A DNA stretch of 64,000 nucleotides, from assembly GCA_024239075.1 (NCBI GenBank), contig JANBVI010000020.1, forward strand, positions 124,001 through 188,000. The letters are read 5' to 3'. Position 1 is the stretch's first letter. The number at the start of each line of letters is the position of its first letter. Shown here one piece after another: positions 55,561 through 64,000 of this stretch. The position numbers and the translations under genes are program-made. The stretch is from Fischerella sp. CENA71 (GTDB lineage: Bacteria; Cyanobacteriota; Cyanobacteriia; Cyanobacteriales; Nostocaceae). The notes under the pieces are model-generated. The model ran no database searches and was not told where the DNA came from. It saw only the letters and a program-made list of their open reading frames with translations.

Positions 55561-56226
55561 TTATAAAGTTTCTAGTGACTTTCGTGCTTCTGTTGCAACA
55601 ACTTCCACTTGATCATTAGCCAATGTTTCTAATATATTTTTGGCCTCTGTTCCTTTGAGACGACCTAAAGCTTGTGCAACTCTATAGCGAATTTGCCAAT
55701 CTGGATTTGTAGCGTAGGGAGCTAAAAGTGGAATTGCTTGTGCATTTCCCAAGTCACCAAGAGAACTAATCGCAGCAGTTTGCACTAATTCATTGTCTGA
55801 AGAAAGCGCCTGTTGGAGTAAGTCAAACGATCGCGGCTCACCCAATTCTCCTAAAGTAGCGATAATGCTAAACTTGACGATCCATTCGTTGCTTGTTTCA
55901 TAAAGCTGCTGCAAATCTTCAAAAGCTGCTTTGAGCTTCAAAGCGCCCAAACAGTCTGCTGCTGCTGCTTGGACATCTGGTTCTGGATCATTGAGCAAGC
56001 GATCGCGTAATAAACTCAAAGATAAGTCTAAATCTTGCCCACCCAACGTATCAAACTGACTCACTGCTGAGTAGCGAACACGGGAATTGCTGTCATTGAT
56101 AGCATTTTGAATTAACTCAAAACCAAGAGTTGGTTCTAGTTCGCGAATTTGATTCACTGCTCGTAAGCGATCGCCCAAATCCTCAGAAATCAGTAATTGT
56201 TTTACAGATTCAGGATTAACACTCAT
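55561..56226 (-). CDS. nblB: HEAT-repeat protein, NblB-like
   Basis: 221 residues made of HEAT/PBS-lyase-type repeats (DLGDRLRAVNQIREL, SNSRVRYSAVSQFDTLG, PEPDVQAAAADCLGALK, NELVQTAAISSLGDLG, PDWQIRYRVAQALGRLKG). Length and the start SVNPESVKQLL resemble NblB, which helps release bilins during phycobilisome breakdown under nutrient stress, and more distantly the bilin lyase CpcE. The symbol is tentative; a phycobilisome lyase-type role is the alternative. No CpcF-like partner is adjacent. Confidence 0.65.
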   Translation of the reverse strand: MSVNPESVKQLLISEDLGDRLRAVNQIRELEPTLGFELIQNAINDSNSRVRYSAVSQFDTLGGQDLDLSLSLLRDRLLNDPEPDVQAAAADCLGALKLKAAFEDLQQLYETSNEWIVKFSIIATLGELGEPRSFDLLQQALSSDNELVQTAAISSLGDLGNAQAIPLLAPYATNPDWQIRYRVAQALGRLKGTEAKNILETLANDQVEVVATEARKSLETL

Positions 56227-56239
56227 CTATTTATCTCAC

Positions 56240-56316
56240 TTTTTTTAAATTTGTCATTTGTCAATTGTCACTTATCATTTGTTAATAAACTAATGACCAA
56301 TGACAAAAGACTAATG
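56240..56316. repeat. Heptamer tandem repeats
   Basis: TTTGTCA/ATTGTCA units followed by AATGACC/ACTAATG units between the HEAT and CBS genes. Confidence 0.7.
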
Positions 56317-56317
56317 A

Positions 56318-56782
56318 CTAATCTTGACCTGCGGCCATTGCTCGAATGACATCGCCACGGGTAAGAATACCAATTACTTGACCCTCGCTGTCAAGAACTG
56401 GTAAACGATGAACATTGCGATCGCTCATGGTTTTGGCTGCTTCTTTTAAGCTTTTATCAGGGGAGACAGTGATGGGGTGTTTACTCATCACTTCCCCAAC
56501 GGTTTGTCCCAAAGCTTTGTGCAAATCGCGATCATATGTAGCTGGGTTTTTTAAATAGATCACGCTATCAAGAAACATAATATACGCTGGAGGCGTGACT
56601 CCTGTTTCTTGCCACATTAAATCAGTTTCCGAGATAATACCTACCAATTTACCGGCGTCATCTACAACAGGTAGACCACTGATGCGTCGTTCTGCCAGAA
56701 TTTGGATAGCTTCCTTCAAAGGAGTTTCGGGTCGGACTAGAATTGGGTCACGACTCATTACGTCGGCGACGGTCTTAGGCAT
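56318..56782 (-). CDS. CBS-domain pair protein
   Basis: 154 residues that consist of two CBS domains: VADVMSRDPILVRPETPLKEAI ... GKLVGIISETDL and GEVMSKHPITVSPDKSLKEAA ... GQVIGILTRGDV. CBS pairs bind adenosyl nucleotides (AMP, ATP, SAM) and regulate partner proteins. It has a spacer between the domains (about 75-95) with YIMFLDSVIYLKNP. Stand-alone form; no effector domain. Confidence 0.92.
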   Translation of the reverse strand: MPKTVADVMSRDPILVRPETPLKEAIQILAERRISGLPVVDDAGKLVGIISETDLMWQETGVTPPAYIMFLDSVIYLKNPATYDRDLHKALGQTVGEVMSKHPITVSPDKSLKEAAKTMSDRNVHRLPVLDSEGQVIGILTRGDVIRAMAAGQD

Positions 56783-56852
56783 TTGTTTGGTGACACCTTT
56801 TTCAAAGCACTCTGGGATTATTGTAGAGAATTTTGGTCATTGGTCATTGCCA

Positions 56853-57905
56853 CTAACAATCAACTAATGATTGAGTTTCACAAAAGACTTGTAACAAATC
56901 AATACAGTTGGCGATCGCTCCTAAGTGAGCAATTTCGTATCCGTGGGTATTTTGGGTGGGGAAGGCTAAACATGCAGCACGGGCGACATGACCGAATTTC
57001 ATCGCAATAGAAGCATCGCTACCAAAACCATTTAAGATTGCAAGTTGCACTGGTATATTTAATTGTTTGGCAGACTGGTGTAATTGTCCATTGAGAGTTT
57101 CATCATACATCCCATAGGCATCTTGAGACAAAATTACAGGATTTTTGCCGTCTTCAATGGGGTATTCTGACGATAAAGGACAAATTTCTAAAGCGATTAA
57201 GGCATCTAAGCACTGGTTTTGAGTAAAGTAAAGCGCCCCAATTGCTCCCACTTCTTCTTTTGCTGATGCAACCAAATATACATCAACTGCTGGCTGTGTA
57301 ATCTTTTCTGCCAGAGCTAACAAAATTGCTACAGAGGCTTTATTGTCTAATGTATAACTGGCAATATGGTCTTTTAGCCGAATTGGATGCTTGCGATGCT
57401 TACCAATTACCATTCTAGTTCCCGCTCGAATGCCAGCTGCTTCTAGTTCGGCAGTGGTACATTTTGTTTCAATCCAAGCATCTTCCCATTTCACAGCAGT
57501 ATCTTCTTGCTGGATTTTTTGTGGTGATTCGTGGGAAACGTGACGCGAACCAAAACTGAGAATTCCACTGATAGTTCCATTATCTCCTAGTAAATCAACA
57601 ACACCTTCACCGTAAACCCAAGGAAATGCACCACCTAGTTTGCGGACTTCGACTTTACCTTCTTCACCGATGGTTTTGACGATTCCACCAATTTCATCTT
57701 TGTGAGCAGTGATAGCGATCGCTCGCTCAGGATTTTTACCAGGTATTTTAGCAATGATGTTATCAGCGCGATCGCACCAAGCTTTGACTCCCAAGTCTGT
57801 AAATCTCTGCATCAAGTATTGGTTAATTTCTGTTTCAACACCACTAGGAGAGTGGTGCATGACCAATTCTGCAATTATTTTGAATAAGTGGTCGTAATCC
57901 CACAT
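56853..57905 (-). CDS. M42 family metallo-aminopeptidase
   Basis: 350 residues from the ATG at 57905 (MWDYDHLF); the open frame reaches 57944. M42 (FrvX-like) aminopeptidases form dodecameric shells with two metal ions per subunit. Motifs: ITAHKDEIGG with metal ligand H68, DNKASVAILLAL (Asp), SAKEEVGAIGA (Glu base and metal Glu), EICPLSSEYP (Asp replaced), and the last ligand His in NTHGYEI. Divergent from the class II aldolase gene, sharing a 60-bp promoter region. Confidence 0.88.
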   Translation of the reverse strand: MWDYDHLFKIIAELVMHHSPSGVETEINQYLMQRFTDLGVKAWCDRADNIIAKIPGKNPERAIAITAHKDEIGGIVKTIGEEGKVEVRKLGGAFPWVYGEGVVDLLGDNGTISGILSFGSRHVSHESPQKIQQEDTAVKWEDAWIETKCTTAELEAAGIRAGTRMVIGKHRKHPIRLKDHIASYTLDNKASVAILLALAEKITQPAVDVYLVASAKEEVGAIGALYFTQNQCLDALIALEICPLSSEYPIEDGKNPVILSQDAYGMYDETLNGQLHQSAKQLNIPVQLAILNGFGSDASIAMKFGHVARAACLAFPTQNTHGYEIAHLGAIANCIDLLQVFCETQSLVDC

Positions 57906-57965
57906 AAGTATACTCAGAGTATATGAGCTTTTGAATGCAAACAATCATAATATTAGGTGGGCAAA

Positions 57966-58742
57966 ATGCAAGCTATCTCTGTCGAGCAACCTAATCTTCC
58001 CCAACCCCCAGTTTTTTCTACACTTGAAGAAGAACGTCTACATCGTAAGCAACGTCTAGCGGCGGCGTTTCGCTTGTTTTCTCGTTTTGGTTTTGATGAA
58101 GGTATTGCAGGTCACATTACCGCTCGTGATCCAGAACAATTGGATTGCTTCTGGGTAAATCCTTTTGGTATGCATTTCGGTTTAATTCGAGTCAGTGACC
58201 TGATTTTAGTTAATCACCGAGGTGATGTAATTGCAGGCGATCGCCCTATCAATCAAGCGGCTTTCACAATTCATTCCCAAGTCCATTTAGCTCGTCCTGA
58301 TGTGGTTGCAGCAGCTCATGCTCACTCACTCTATGGCAAAAGCTGGTCTAGTCTTGGTCGCCTGCTTGACCCCCTTACCCAAGATGCTTGCATGTTCTAC
58401 GAAGATCACAGCTTATTCGATGATTATACTGGTGTAGTTTTGGAACTGGAAGAGGGTAAACGCATTGCTCAAACTCTGGGTAATAATAAAGCCGTCATTC
58501 TCAAAAATCACGGCTTGCTCACAGTCGGTCATTCAGTTGATGAGGCTGCATGGTGGTTCATCACAATGGAGCGCACCTGTCAAGCCCAATTATTAGCAGA
58601 AGCAGCTGGTAAACCAAATCCAATTAAACATGAGTACGCTAGCATAGCACAAAGCCAGGTAGGTTCTCATTATATGGGCTGGTTTAGTTTTCAACCTTTG
58701 TATGAAATGATTGTCCGGCAAGAACCAGATTTGCTGGAGTAA
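57966..58742 (+). CDS. Class II aldolase/adducin family protein
   Basis: 258 residues from the ATG at 57966, after AGGTGGG; a GTG at 57957 is less likely. Zinc ligands are H118 and H120 in AAAHAHSLYG and H182 in KNHGLLTVG; Glu is in DEGIAGHITARD. The family splits sugar phosphates such as fuculose- or ribulose-phosphate; adducin-like members act on other substrates, and the true one is unknown. The 3' end overlaps the convergent GDSL gene by 59 bp. Confidence 0.9.
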   Translation: MQAISVEQPNLPQPPVFSTLEEERLHRKQRLAAAFRLFSRFGFDEGIAGHITARDPEQLDCFWVNPFGMHFGLIRVSDLILVNHRGDVIAGDRPINQAAFTIHSQVHLARPDVVAAAHAHSLYGKSWSSLGRLLDPLTQDACMFYEDHSLFDDYTGVVLELEEGKRIAQTLGNNKAVILKNHGLLTVGHSVDEAAWWFITMERTCQAQLLAEAAGKPNPIKHEYASIAQSQVGSHYMGWFSFQPLYEMIVRQEPDLLE

Positions 58743-59787
58743 TCTGCTGTTCTACAAGCTGCAAATTTCCAAATTCTTGAGGCCAAGATGAAGTAGATAA
58801 GGACTGCTCATTCAACGCTTCGAGGGCTGTTTGTGCTACGAAGTTATGGACACGTGTTGTAGGATGTATACTGTCCCAAAATAAATACTCATCGGAATTT
58901 CCACTTTGGCTACCGCATATATTCAAGTTTCCTTGAATAATATCCTCAAAGTTACATAATAAATAAGCATCAGTCACATTGGTTAAACCAAATTGGCTGG
59001 GGGAAGTTTGCAGTTTTATAAATAGGGAATTGACATCAACAGCAATAATATGAACGCCAGGAATTGAACTCAGAGTTTTTAAACTTGCTGCCAATGCCAT
59101 ATTATGTTTCTGAGTCAAAGTAGTTAATTGATCAGAATTCGGTTTATTTGATGTTAAAGGAAGTTTGCCTAAATCTGCTAAGTTAATCACCATGATATTT
59201 TTAGCACCTGCTAAGGCAAGCAATGCCACTGATCTTGACAAATTTGCAATTGTTTGATTAACATCAGTAGCGCCACCAAAAACATAATCATTCCCACCAC
59301 CCCAGATGATATAAAGTGCATCTGGATCAGCTTGTTGATTGCTTTCTCGTAAATAGCGTGTGAATAAACCAACTTGCCCAAGCACTCCTGGTAATAGGGA
59401 TTTTGGAACTGTAGCATTACCCAAACCAGAACTACTTCCTGCAAAGGCATAATTAATACCTTCGCTGGGAATGCTATTTTTTAAGTCAGTAAATAAAGTT
59501 GGGGACAGTCCTAGTTCATCTCCAAGATATTCTACCCACACCTTGCCATTAGAAAGGCGTCCTTTATAGTAGGGTGGACTTGGTGGAATGTAGGATTTTG
59601 AGGCATTGTAAAAGTTGCCAGCGTCAGAAAGACTATCACCAAATACATAAATTTTACTAATCTTTGTTGCAGCCAAAGATTTAAGCGGCGACACAAAAGA
59701 TAGGAGCAAAAATCCTGCTGCGATAATTTCTTTTTTGAGACTAAATTTGTGCTTAAATTGATAAACGATCGCACTAATAAGTTGCAT
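58684..59787 (-). CDS. Exported SGNH/GDSL hydrolase
   Basis: 367 residues. Signal peptide (hydrophobic 20-37, ending SLAAT). Block I is FGDSLSDAGNF with catalytic S52, block III GGGNDY, and block V DSIHPTTRVHNF with the catalytic Asp and His. This is the lipase/esterase GDSL-II family (as phospholipase/thermolabile hemolysin type), probably acting in the periplasm or outside. The last 20 codons overlap the end of the aldolase gene in opposite orientation. Confidence 0.9.
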   Translation of the reverse strand: MQLISAIVYQFKHKFSLKKEIIAAGFLLLSFVSPLKSLAATKISKIYVFGDSLSDAGNFYNASKSYIPPSPPYYKGRLSNGKVWVEYLGDELGLSPTLFTDLKNSIPSEGINYAFAGSSSGLGNATVPKSLLPGVLGQVGLFTRYLRESNQQADPDALYIIWGGGNDYVFGGATDVNQTIANLSRSVALLALAGAKNIMVINLADLGKLPLTSNKPNSDQLTTLTQKHNMALAASLKTLSSIPGVHIIAVDVNSLFIKLQTSPSQFGLTNVTDAYLLCNFEDIIQGNLNICGSQSGNSDEYLFWDSIHPTTRVHNFVAQTALEALNEQSLSTSSWPQEFGNLQLVEQQITPANLVLAGQSFHTKVEN

Positions 59788-60074
59788 ATTATCAAGGGTG
59801 GAGAATTTCCAGTCACAGAGTAATATGCCAGCAAAAGGCTTTTTCAGTCAAGCACAAAAGCAACTATTACAACGAATCTTGAGAAAAAGTGAATGTTAAT
59901 AGATGAAAAAGTAAGGCTTAATACTGTTTATAAACAACTCAATTAATTGCAGGAATTCACTTTCCAATAAAGAACAGATAGCTGCTGGAAATTGTGCAAA
60001 ATATTTTCAGCATTTTGATCTCAATAGAATTATTCTTACTTTGAATAATGTTAATACCATATTGGTTTAACGGA

Positions 60075-61493
60075 CTACTGGGGCGATCGCGTTAATTTCA
60101 GAGCATCTATTGCTGATATACCTTCACCTTGAGTACCAAAGTACCACAATGCTGCTGCCGCTTCCGCACGAGTTACTGGTTTTTTCGGTTGGAAAAGTGT
60201 GGTGTAACCATATACCCGACGGATGTTAGATTGTTCTCCATTTTGGAAATCAGCCAATATCGCCCGTAACGCTTTGGGGTCAATTTTTGCTGCATCCTGA
60301 AAGCCCCAAGTCTGACTGACTGCACTCACACTAGCAGTAGGTAAAGCTTGGCGGGTATCCAAAGGAACTTTTGACATGAGTAGTTGTTCCCGTGTCAAAG
60401 GCGCATCCGGACGAAACAAAACTTGTGTAGAATCACCAGATAAAAGACTAGGAAACAAACCACTTTCAGCTAATCCTTGAATAGCTGGAAAATCTGGATC
60501 TGTTTTTGCTACATCACTAAAAGCTGGTTGGGCGTTTTCTGATGCCAAGCGAATCTGTTTAGATGGAATATTGGCATACATAGCATTATTAGCAGCCACT
60601 AGCCAACGAGCATATTCTCGACGGGTGATATTTTTGTTCGGTTCAAATAGATTGGTTGTAGCAGTAGAATTATTTTTTGTACCTTGAGACTCTACAGACA
60701 AAATACCCAAACGAGCGACATCTTGAATATATTTTTGCAATTCTTGGGGTGCTTTGTTTAAGTCACTAAATTCTTGAGTACCAGATATGACTGTTGATGT
60801 AGAGTTGCTAGTGCTAGAACTATCATTTGGTTGGCTGACTGAGCTCTCTGGTTGTACAGGACCGATAAACTGCGGATCGCCAGGTTGAGGAGCAGTATCA
60901 CTACTAGAAATTTGACTGCTAGGAGTTGGGGTAGCTTGAGCTATAGTTTTGGAGCTTGGCTGGTACTCAATCAGTAATTCGGTAGCTGTCTGTGGTTGAT
61001 TGGGTGCAGGGTTAGTGACTGATTGAGGTTTAATAGAAATCGTTAGCTGTAAATTATCCCGTGTTGCGGTAAAAGTACCACTTTGATCATCATTTGGCTG
61101 TTGGGAAATCTGCCAATTATTATTTTGCAACTGACTACGATAAAAGCTTGCGATGAAATTGCTGGGATCAGAACTCAGCCAACGAGTTGACACTTTGCTC
61201 TGTGAGTCAGTTGCAGGAGAAACTTCCTGGATTTGAGCGTTCGGATAAATCGGGATATCTTTGGGAAAATCAGCTGGTAACTGGACTGTTGATTGGGTTG
61301 ATTGGTTTGAGTTCTGGCGATCGCCATTAGGCGTTTGATTAGCACCAAAAATGACTGGGTTATCTTTCAGCCGAGAATCTGCTGCTAAAGACTGCTCAAG
61401 GTTTTTACCAATATTACTATTGGCACAGGCCGTGAGGGAAGTGAGTAAAACTGCCAAACTAAGAAAGACAGCTGAACGTTGAAAGTACAGCAC
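60075..61493 (-). CDS. Lipoprotein with C-terminal SLH domains
   Basis: 472 residues. Lipobox LTAC (C23). After a Ser/Gln-rich linker there is a folded part (about 75-185; PKDIPIYPNAQIQEVSP, FYRSQLQNNNWQI), another Ser/Thr/Pro-rich linker (about 190-240), then SLH domains (about 255-465; ITRREYARWLVAANNAMY, AFSDVAKTDPDFPAIQGLAESG, FRPDAPLTREQL, KKPVTRAEAAAALWYFG). SLH domains bind peptidoglycan-linked polymer, so the protein probably bridges membrane and wall. Function unknown. Confidence 0.88.
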   Translation of the reverse strand: MLYFQRSAVFLSLAVLLTSLTACANSNIGKNLEQSLAADSRLKDNPVIFGANQTPNGDRQNSNQSTQSTVQLPADFPKDIPIYPNAQIQEVSPATDSQSKVSTRWLSSDPSNFIASFYRSQLQNNNWQISQQPNDDQSGTFTATRDNLQLTISIKPQSVTNPAPNQPQTATELLIEYQPSSKTIAQATPTPSSQISSSDTAPQPGDPQFIGPVQPESSVSQPNDSSSTSNSTSTVISGTQEFSDLNKAPQELQKYIQDVARLGILSVESQGTKNNSTATTNLFEPNKNITRREYARWLVAANNAMYANIPSKQIRLASENAQPAFSDVAKTDPDFPAIQGLAESGLFPSLLSGDSTQVLFRPDAPLTREQLLMSKVPLDTRQALPTASVSAVSQTWGFQDAAKIDPKALRAILADFQNGEQSNIRRVYGYTTLFQPKKPVTRAEAAAALWYFGTQGEGISAIDALKLTRSPQ

Positions 61494-62404
61494 AGGAAAT
61501 GAAAAATTGAGTGTCAGTTTCTACCCTAGCGTATTTAAAAGAGGATCGGGGAGCGGGGAAAGGGGATCAGGGACAAGGGGGACAAGGAAGAATTTTTTAA
61601 CATGTTTCTTCCCAATCCCCGATTCCCAATCTCCGATTCCCGATTCTTGACTCAAAAGTGTTAAGCTGGAATTAAAGCCGCGTTTGCTTTACCCAATTTA
61701 TAGAAAAGGAACGCGATCGCTTGTAGTTCGAGACTGGCGATCGCTAAAACTATTGGGCTGAAGATGGTAAGCTAGATAGACCAAAATCAAGAAACTTCCA
61801 ATCCTAGCCATTCCAAAAAAGTTGATAGTATTATATGGCTAGTAGTAGTTTGTCGATTTTGTACTCGACGCTTTAGCGTAACTAAAAACCCATCAGTAAC
61901 TGTTTTGATATTTCACCAGCAAAACAGTATAGCTTGGTAGTTGTTTCCCAATAATCTTGAAATTATCTATTGGGGAAATGCGGTTTTCGCATGTGCTTAA
62001 TTTAACTTTTTAAATCGTAGTTATACTATTGTTTTTAGTGATGGCTCACCTTTGTCTTGGGCTTAATTTATATTTCTTAAGTAGCCTGTTCGGTTTACAG
62101 TCAAAAAGCTGTTGTATAAAAAAAGCCATCCACTCTTGACTAAATATATTTAATTCAGCGAAGATCGCGACTTAGACTTATTGCACAAGTCTTGTCAAGA
62201 AAAAACTAGGCTCAGGCAAAGGCAAAGCAAATGTTTGAAAAAGACATATTGCATCTCAAAAACCTATAGAGAATTGGAGTATGAAAAATCTAAAATAGAT
62301 ATTAAATTAAAAACAAACAAAGATCATTATATCGACACACGCCAATCGATTTTACTTTCTCTATCAGCGTCGTCGGTCTGTTACCAGTGCTAAAACACGA
62401 TTAC
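61494..62404. other. Long intergenic region before sasA
   Basis: 911 bp without a convincing gene. GGGGATCGGG-type and CCCGATTCCC-type units at 61540-61650 face each other as inverted repeats. Two GCGATCGC sites lie at 61710-61745. A 70-residue frame at 62181 has no ribosome site or domain and is not supported. The sasA promoter should be in the right part. Confidence 0.5.
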
Positions 62405-63598
62405 ATGCAAGCTTCCCAGGATCAGCCCAATTATTCTGAAGCTCCACTACAGTTGTTACTTTTTGTCGATGGACGACCAAAGTCTCGACAGCAAGTCCAG
62501 CGAATTCGTGCGTATTTGAAAGAATTACAGGCTGACTACAAGTTTGAACTACAAATTGTTGATGTCGGACAACAACCCTATTTGGCTGAACACTTCAAAC
62601 TGGTAGCAACACCAGCTTTAATCAAAATTCACCCAGAACCTCGACATATTTTAGCTGGTAGTAATATAGTTACACAGCTTAAAAATTGGTGGCCTCGCTG
62701 GCAAATAGCAGTCGATACCTATATAAAATTACAGAGCGACCTGCAAGAAAACACAGAGGATAATGGTTACACCGCCTCAGTTTCTAAATCCTCTATTCGT
62801 TCAATTGCTCTATCTGCGGAACTTCTGCACCTGTCAGATGAAGTTTTTCGCTTAAAACAAGAGAAGGAGGAACTCGAAGAGCAATTACAGTTTAAAGATC
62901 GAGTAATTGCGATGCTAGCTCATGATCTCCGTAATCCTCTAACAGCCACAGCTCTGGCTATAGAGACTCTCCAATCCAACTATAATCCAGAGAAAGCAGG
63001 TTTTGAGCGGCTAACGCCGACAATGACAAATAACTTATTCAAACAAGCCCGTAACCAAGCTCGCATTATAGATCGTATGATTACTGACCTTTTGCAAGTA
63101 GGTCGTAACAATAACGAAAAAGAATTTCCGGTTAAGCCACAAAAAACGAATTTGGGAAAACTGTGCTTGGATGTTTTGGAAGAATTGAGCGATCGCTATA
63201 CAGGCAAATCCTTAAAAGTTGAAAAGGATATTCCCAAAGATTTACCCCTAGTTTACGCCGATCCGGAACGTATCCGTCAGGTATTGATAAATCTCCTGGA
63301 TAATGCTATTAAATATACACCCGATGGTGGTATAATCACTGTTGCAGGGCTACATCGTACTACCCAAAAAGTTCAATTTAGTATTGGTGACACAGGGCCT
63401 GGTATACCTGAAGAAAACCGCGATCGCATTTTTGAAAATCATTTTCGTCTCGAACGAGATGAAAGTAAAGAAGGCTACGGCATAGGTCTGTGTTTGTGCC
63501 AACGCATTATCCGCGCCCACTATGGTCAAATATGGGTAGATTCTTCACCCAGTAACGGCGCATGGTTCCACTTCACCTTACCAGTATATATAAAGTAG
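62405..63598 (+). CDS. sasA: Adaptive-response sensory kinase SasA
   Basis: 397 residues from the ATG at 62405; a GTG at 62387 would add six. The N-terminal KaiB-like thioredoxin fold (about 15-100; [28 protein letters not shown]) binds KaiC. A linker leads to HisKA with H173 in [19 protein letters not shown], then HATPase_c ([29 protein letters not shown]). SasA reads the KaiABC clock and phosphorylates RpaA; neither kai nor rpaA genes are in the window. Confidence 0.94.
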   Translation: MQASQDQPNYSEAPLQLLLFVDGRPKSRQQVQRIRAYLKELQADYKFELQIVDVGQQPYLAEHFKLVATPALIKIHPEPRHILAGSNIVTQLKNWWPRWQIAVDTYIKLQSDLQENTEDNGYTASVSKSSIRSIALSAELLHLSDEVFRLKQEKEELEEQLQFKDRVIAMLAHDLRNPLTATALAIETLQSNYNPEKAGFERLTPTMTNNLFKQARNQARIIDRMITDLLQVGRNNNEKEFPVKPQKTNLGKLCLDVLEELSDRYTGKSLKVEKDIPKDLPLVYADPERIRQVLINLLDNAIKYTPDGGIITVAGLHRTTQKVQFSIGDTGPGIPEENRDRIFENHFRLERDESKEGYGIGLCLCQRIIRAHYGQIWVDSSPSNGAWFHFTLPVYIK

Positions 63599-63688
63599 TT
63601 AGTAGTAGGTGGTTGTACTAGACGTGCTATGGCATTTCTGTATACTATTGGGAAACCCCCGCAACACAGTGGCTCCCCTTGTCTCCTT

Positions 63689-64000
63689 TCAGCTTTCCCT
63701 ACTTTGCCATTCTCGCAATGCAGCAATAATTTGGATATTTGCTTCTGGAAAAGCAAAAGTTTCTAATTCATCAACACTCACCCAACACACTTCATCGCAT
63801 TCTATTGGCTGGGGAACTCCTTGTATGAGGTGGCAATGATGTACTGTGAGAGTAACGCGGATTTGCGTGTATGTATGATCAATAGTGATGAGGTGTTCAC
63901 CAACTTCAACTACTATTCCTAATTCTTCTTTTATTTCTCGTTGAATACACTCTTCGATAGTCTCATCAAGCTCTATTTTACCCCCCGGAAATTCCCACAA
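63689..64000 (-). CDS. MutT-like Nudix hydrolase, 3' part
   Basis: The frame is open at the right edge (the last codon, TTG, reads Leu in LWEFPGGK), so the N-terminus lies outside. The Nudix box is complete: GGKIELDETIEE then CIQREIKEELGI, with spacing Gx5Ex7REUxEExGU. The rest (HCHLIQGVPQPIECDEVCWVSVDELE) is typical of 8-oxo-dGTP diphosphatase MutT, which removes oxidised nucleotides. It is convergent with sasA. Confidence 0.9.
   Translation of the reverse strand: MWEFPGGKIELDETIEECIQREIKEELGIVVEVGEHLITIDHTYTQIRVTLTVHHCHLIQGVPQPIECDEVCWVSVDELETFAFPEANIQIIAALREWQSRES

Noticed and set aside
62181-62393. 70-residue lysine-rich frame before sasA
   Set aside because: No ribosome site or recognisable feature; chance ORF in A+T-rich DNA.

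Overview
The window looks like chromosome from a filamentous, probably heterocyst-forming (Nostocales-type) cyanobacterium. The evidence is the many HIP1 octamers (GCGATCGC), short heptanucleotide tandem repeats between genes, and typical cyanobacterial genes: rpaB, sasA, an NblB-like HEAT protein, a CCB2/CCB4-type cytochrome b6f assembly factor, LEVG-type PEP-CTERM proteins, DUF4327, and several FHA/Ser-Thr kinase fusions. The species cannot be named from the sequence.

Layout. 1-2.3 kb: 3' end of a sugar-nucleotide epimerase gene, then a compact IS200/IS605-like element encoding IsrB (RuvC-only IscB relative) with a probable omega RNA upstream. 2.3-7.6 kb: a signalling block (DUF4327 protein, FHA-Ser/Thr kinase, zinc-ribbon PP2C phosphatase, PAS histidine kinase). 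7.7-16.7 kb: housekeeping (RluE-like pseudouridine synthase, exported NAGPA-type protein, TPP riboswitch-thiC, tRNA-Asp, gltX, xth), a GT4 glycosyltransferase, a 57-residue zinc ribbon and an FHA-GAF protein.

17.1-28.3 kb is the most unusual part, a double-glycine peptide export locus. It has a tandem array of five small precursor genes that the long-ORF view misses, two further GG-leader genes, a peptidase-containing ABC exporter with an N-terminal cNMP-binding-like domain, its HlyD partner, and two cytoplasmic PpiC/SurA-like proteins. The array peptides share leader and tail but differ sharply just after the GG cleavage site, and none contains proline.

28.9-34.9 kb is the conserved rimP-nusA-ylxR-infB operon, with an intrinsic-terminator hairpin just in front of rimP. 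35-51.4 kb holds membrane and signalling genes: an S4-like membrane protein, a peptidoglycan-binding protein, a ClpP-fold membrane protease, a WD40 kinase, two tandem CxxCH DUF3365 sensors, a kinase with N/Q-rich repeats and no HRD+2 lysine, a PhnD-like lipoprotein, a double-FHA ABC transporter, radA and rpaB. 51.4-64 kb holds a decayed IS200/IS605 derivative, the CCB and DUF456 genes, two LEVG PEP-CTERM paralogues, nblB-like, CBS, M42 peptidase, class II aldolase, GDSL hydrolase, SLH lipoprotein, sasA and a Nudix gene cut by the right edge.

All family calls come from reading motifs and remembered family patterns; no database search was run.
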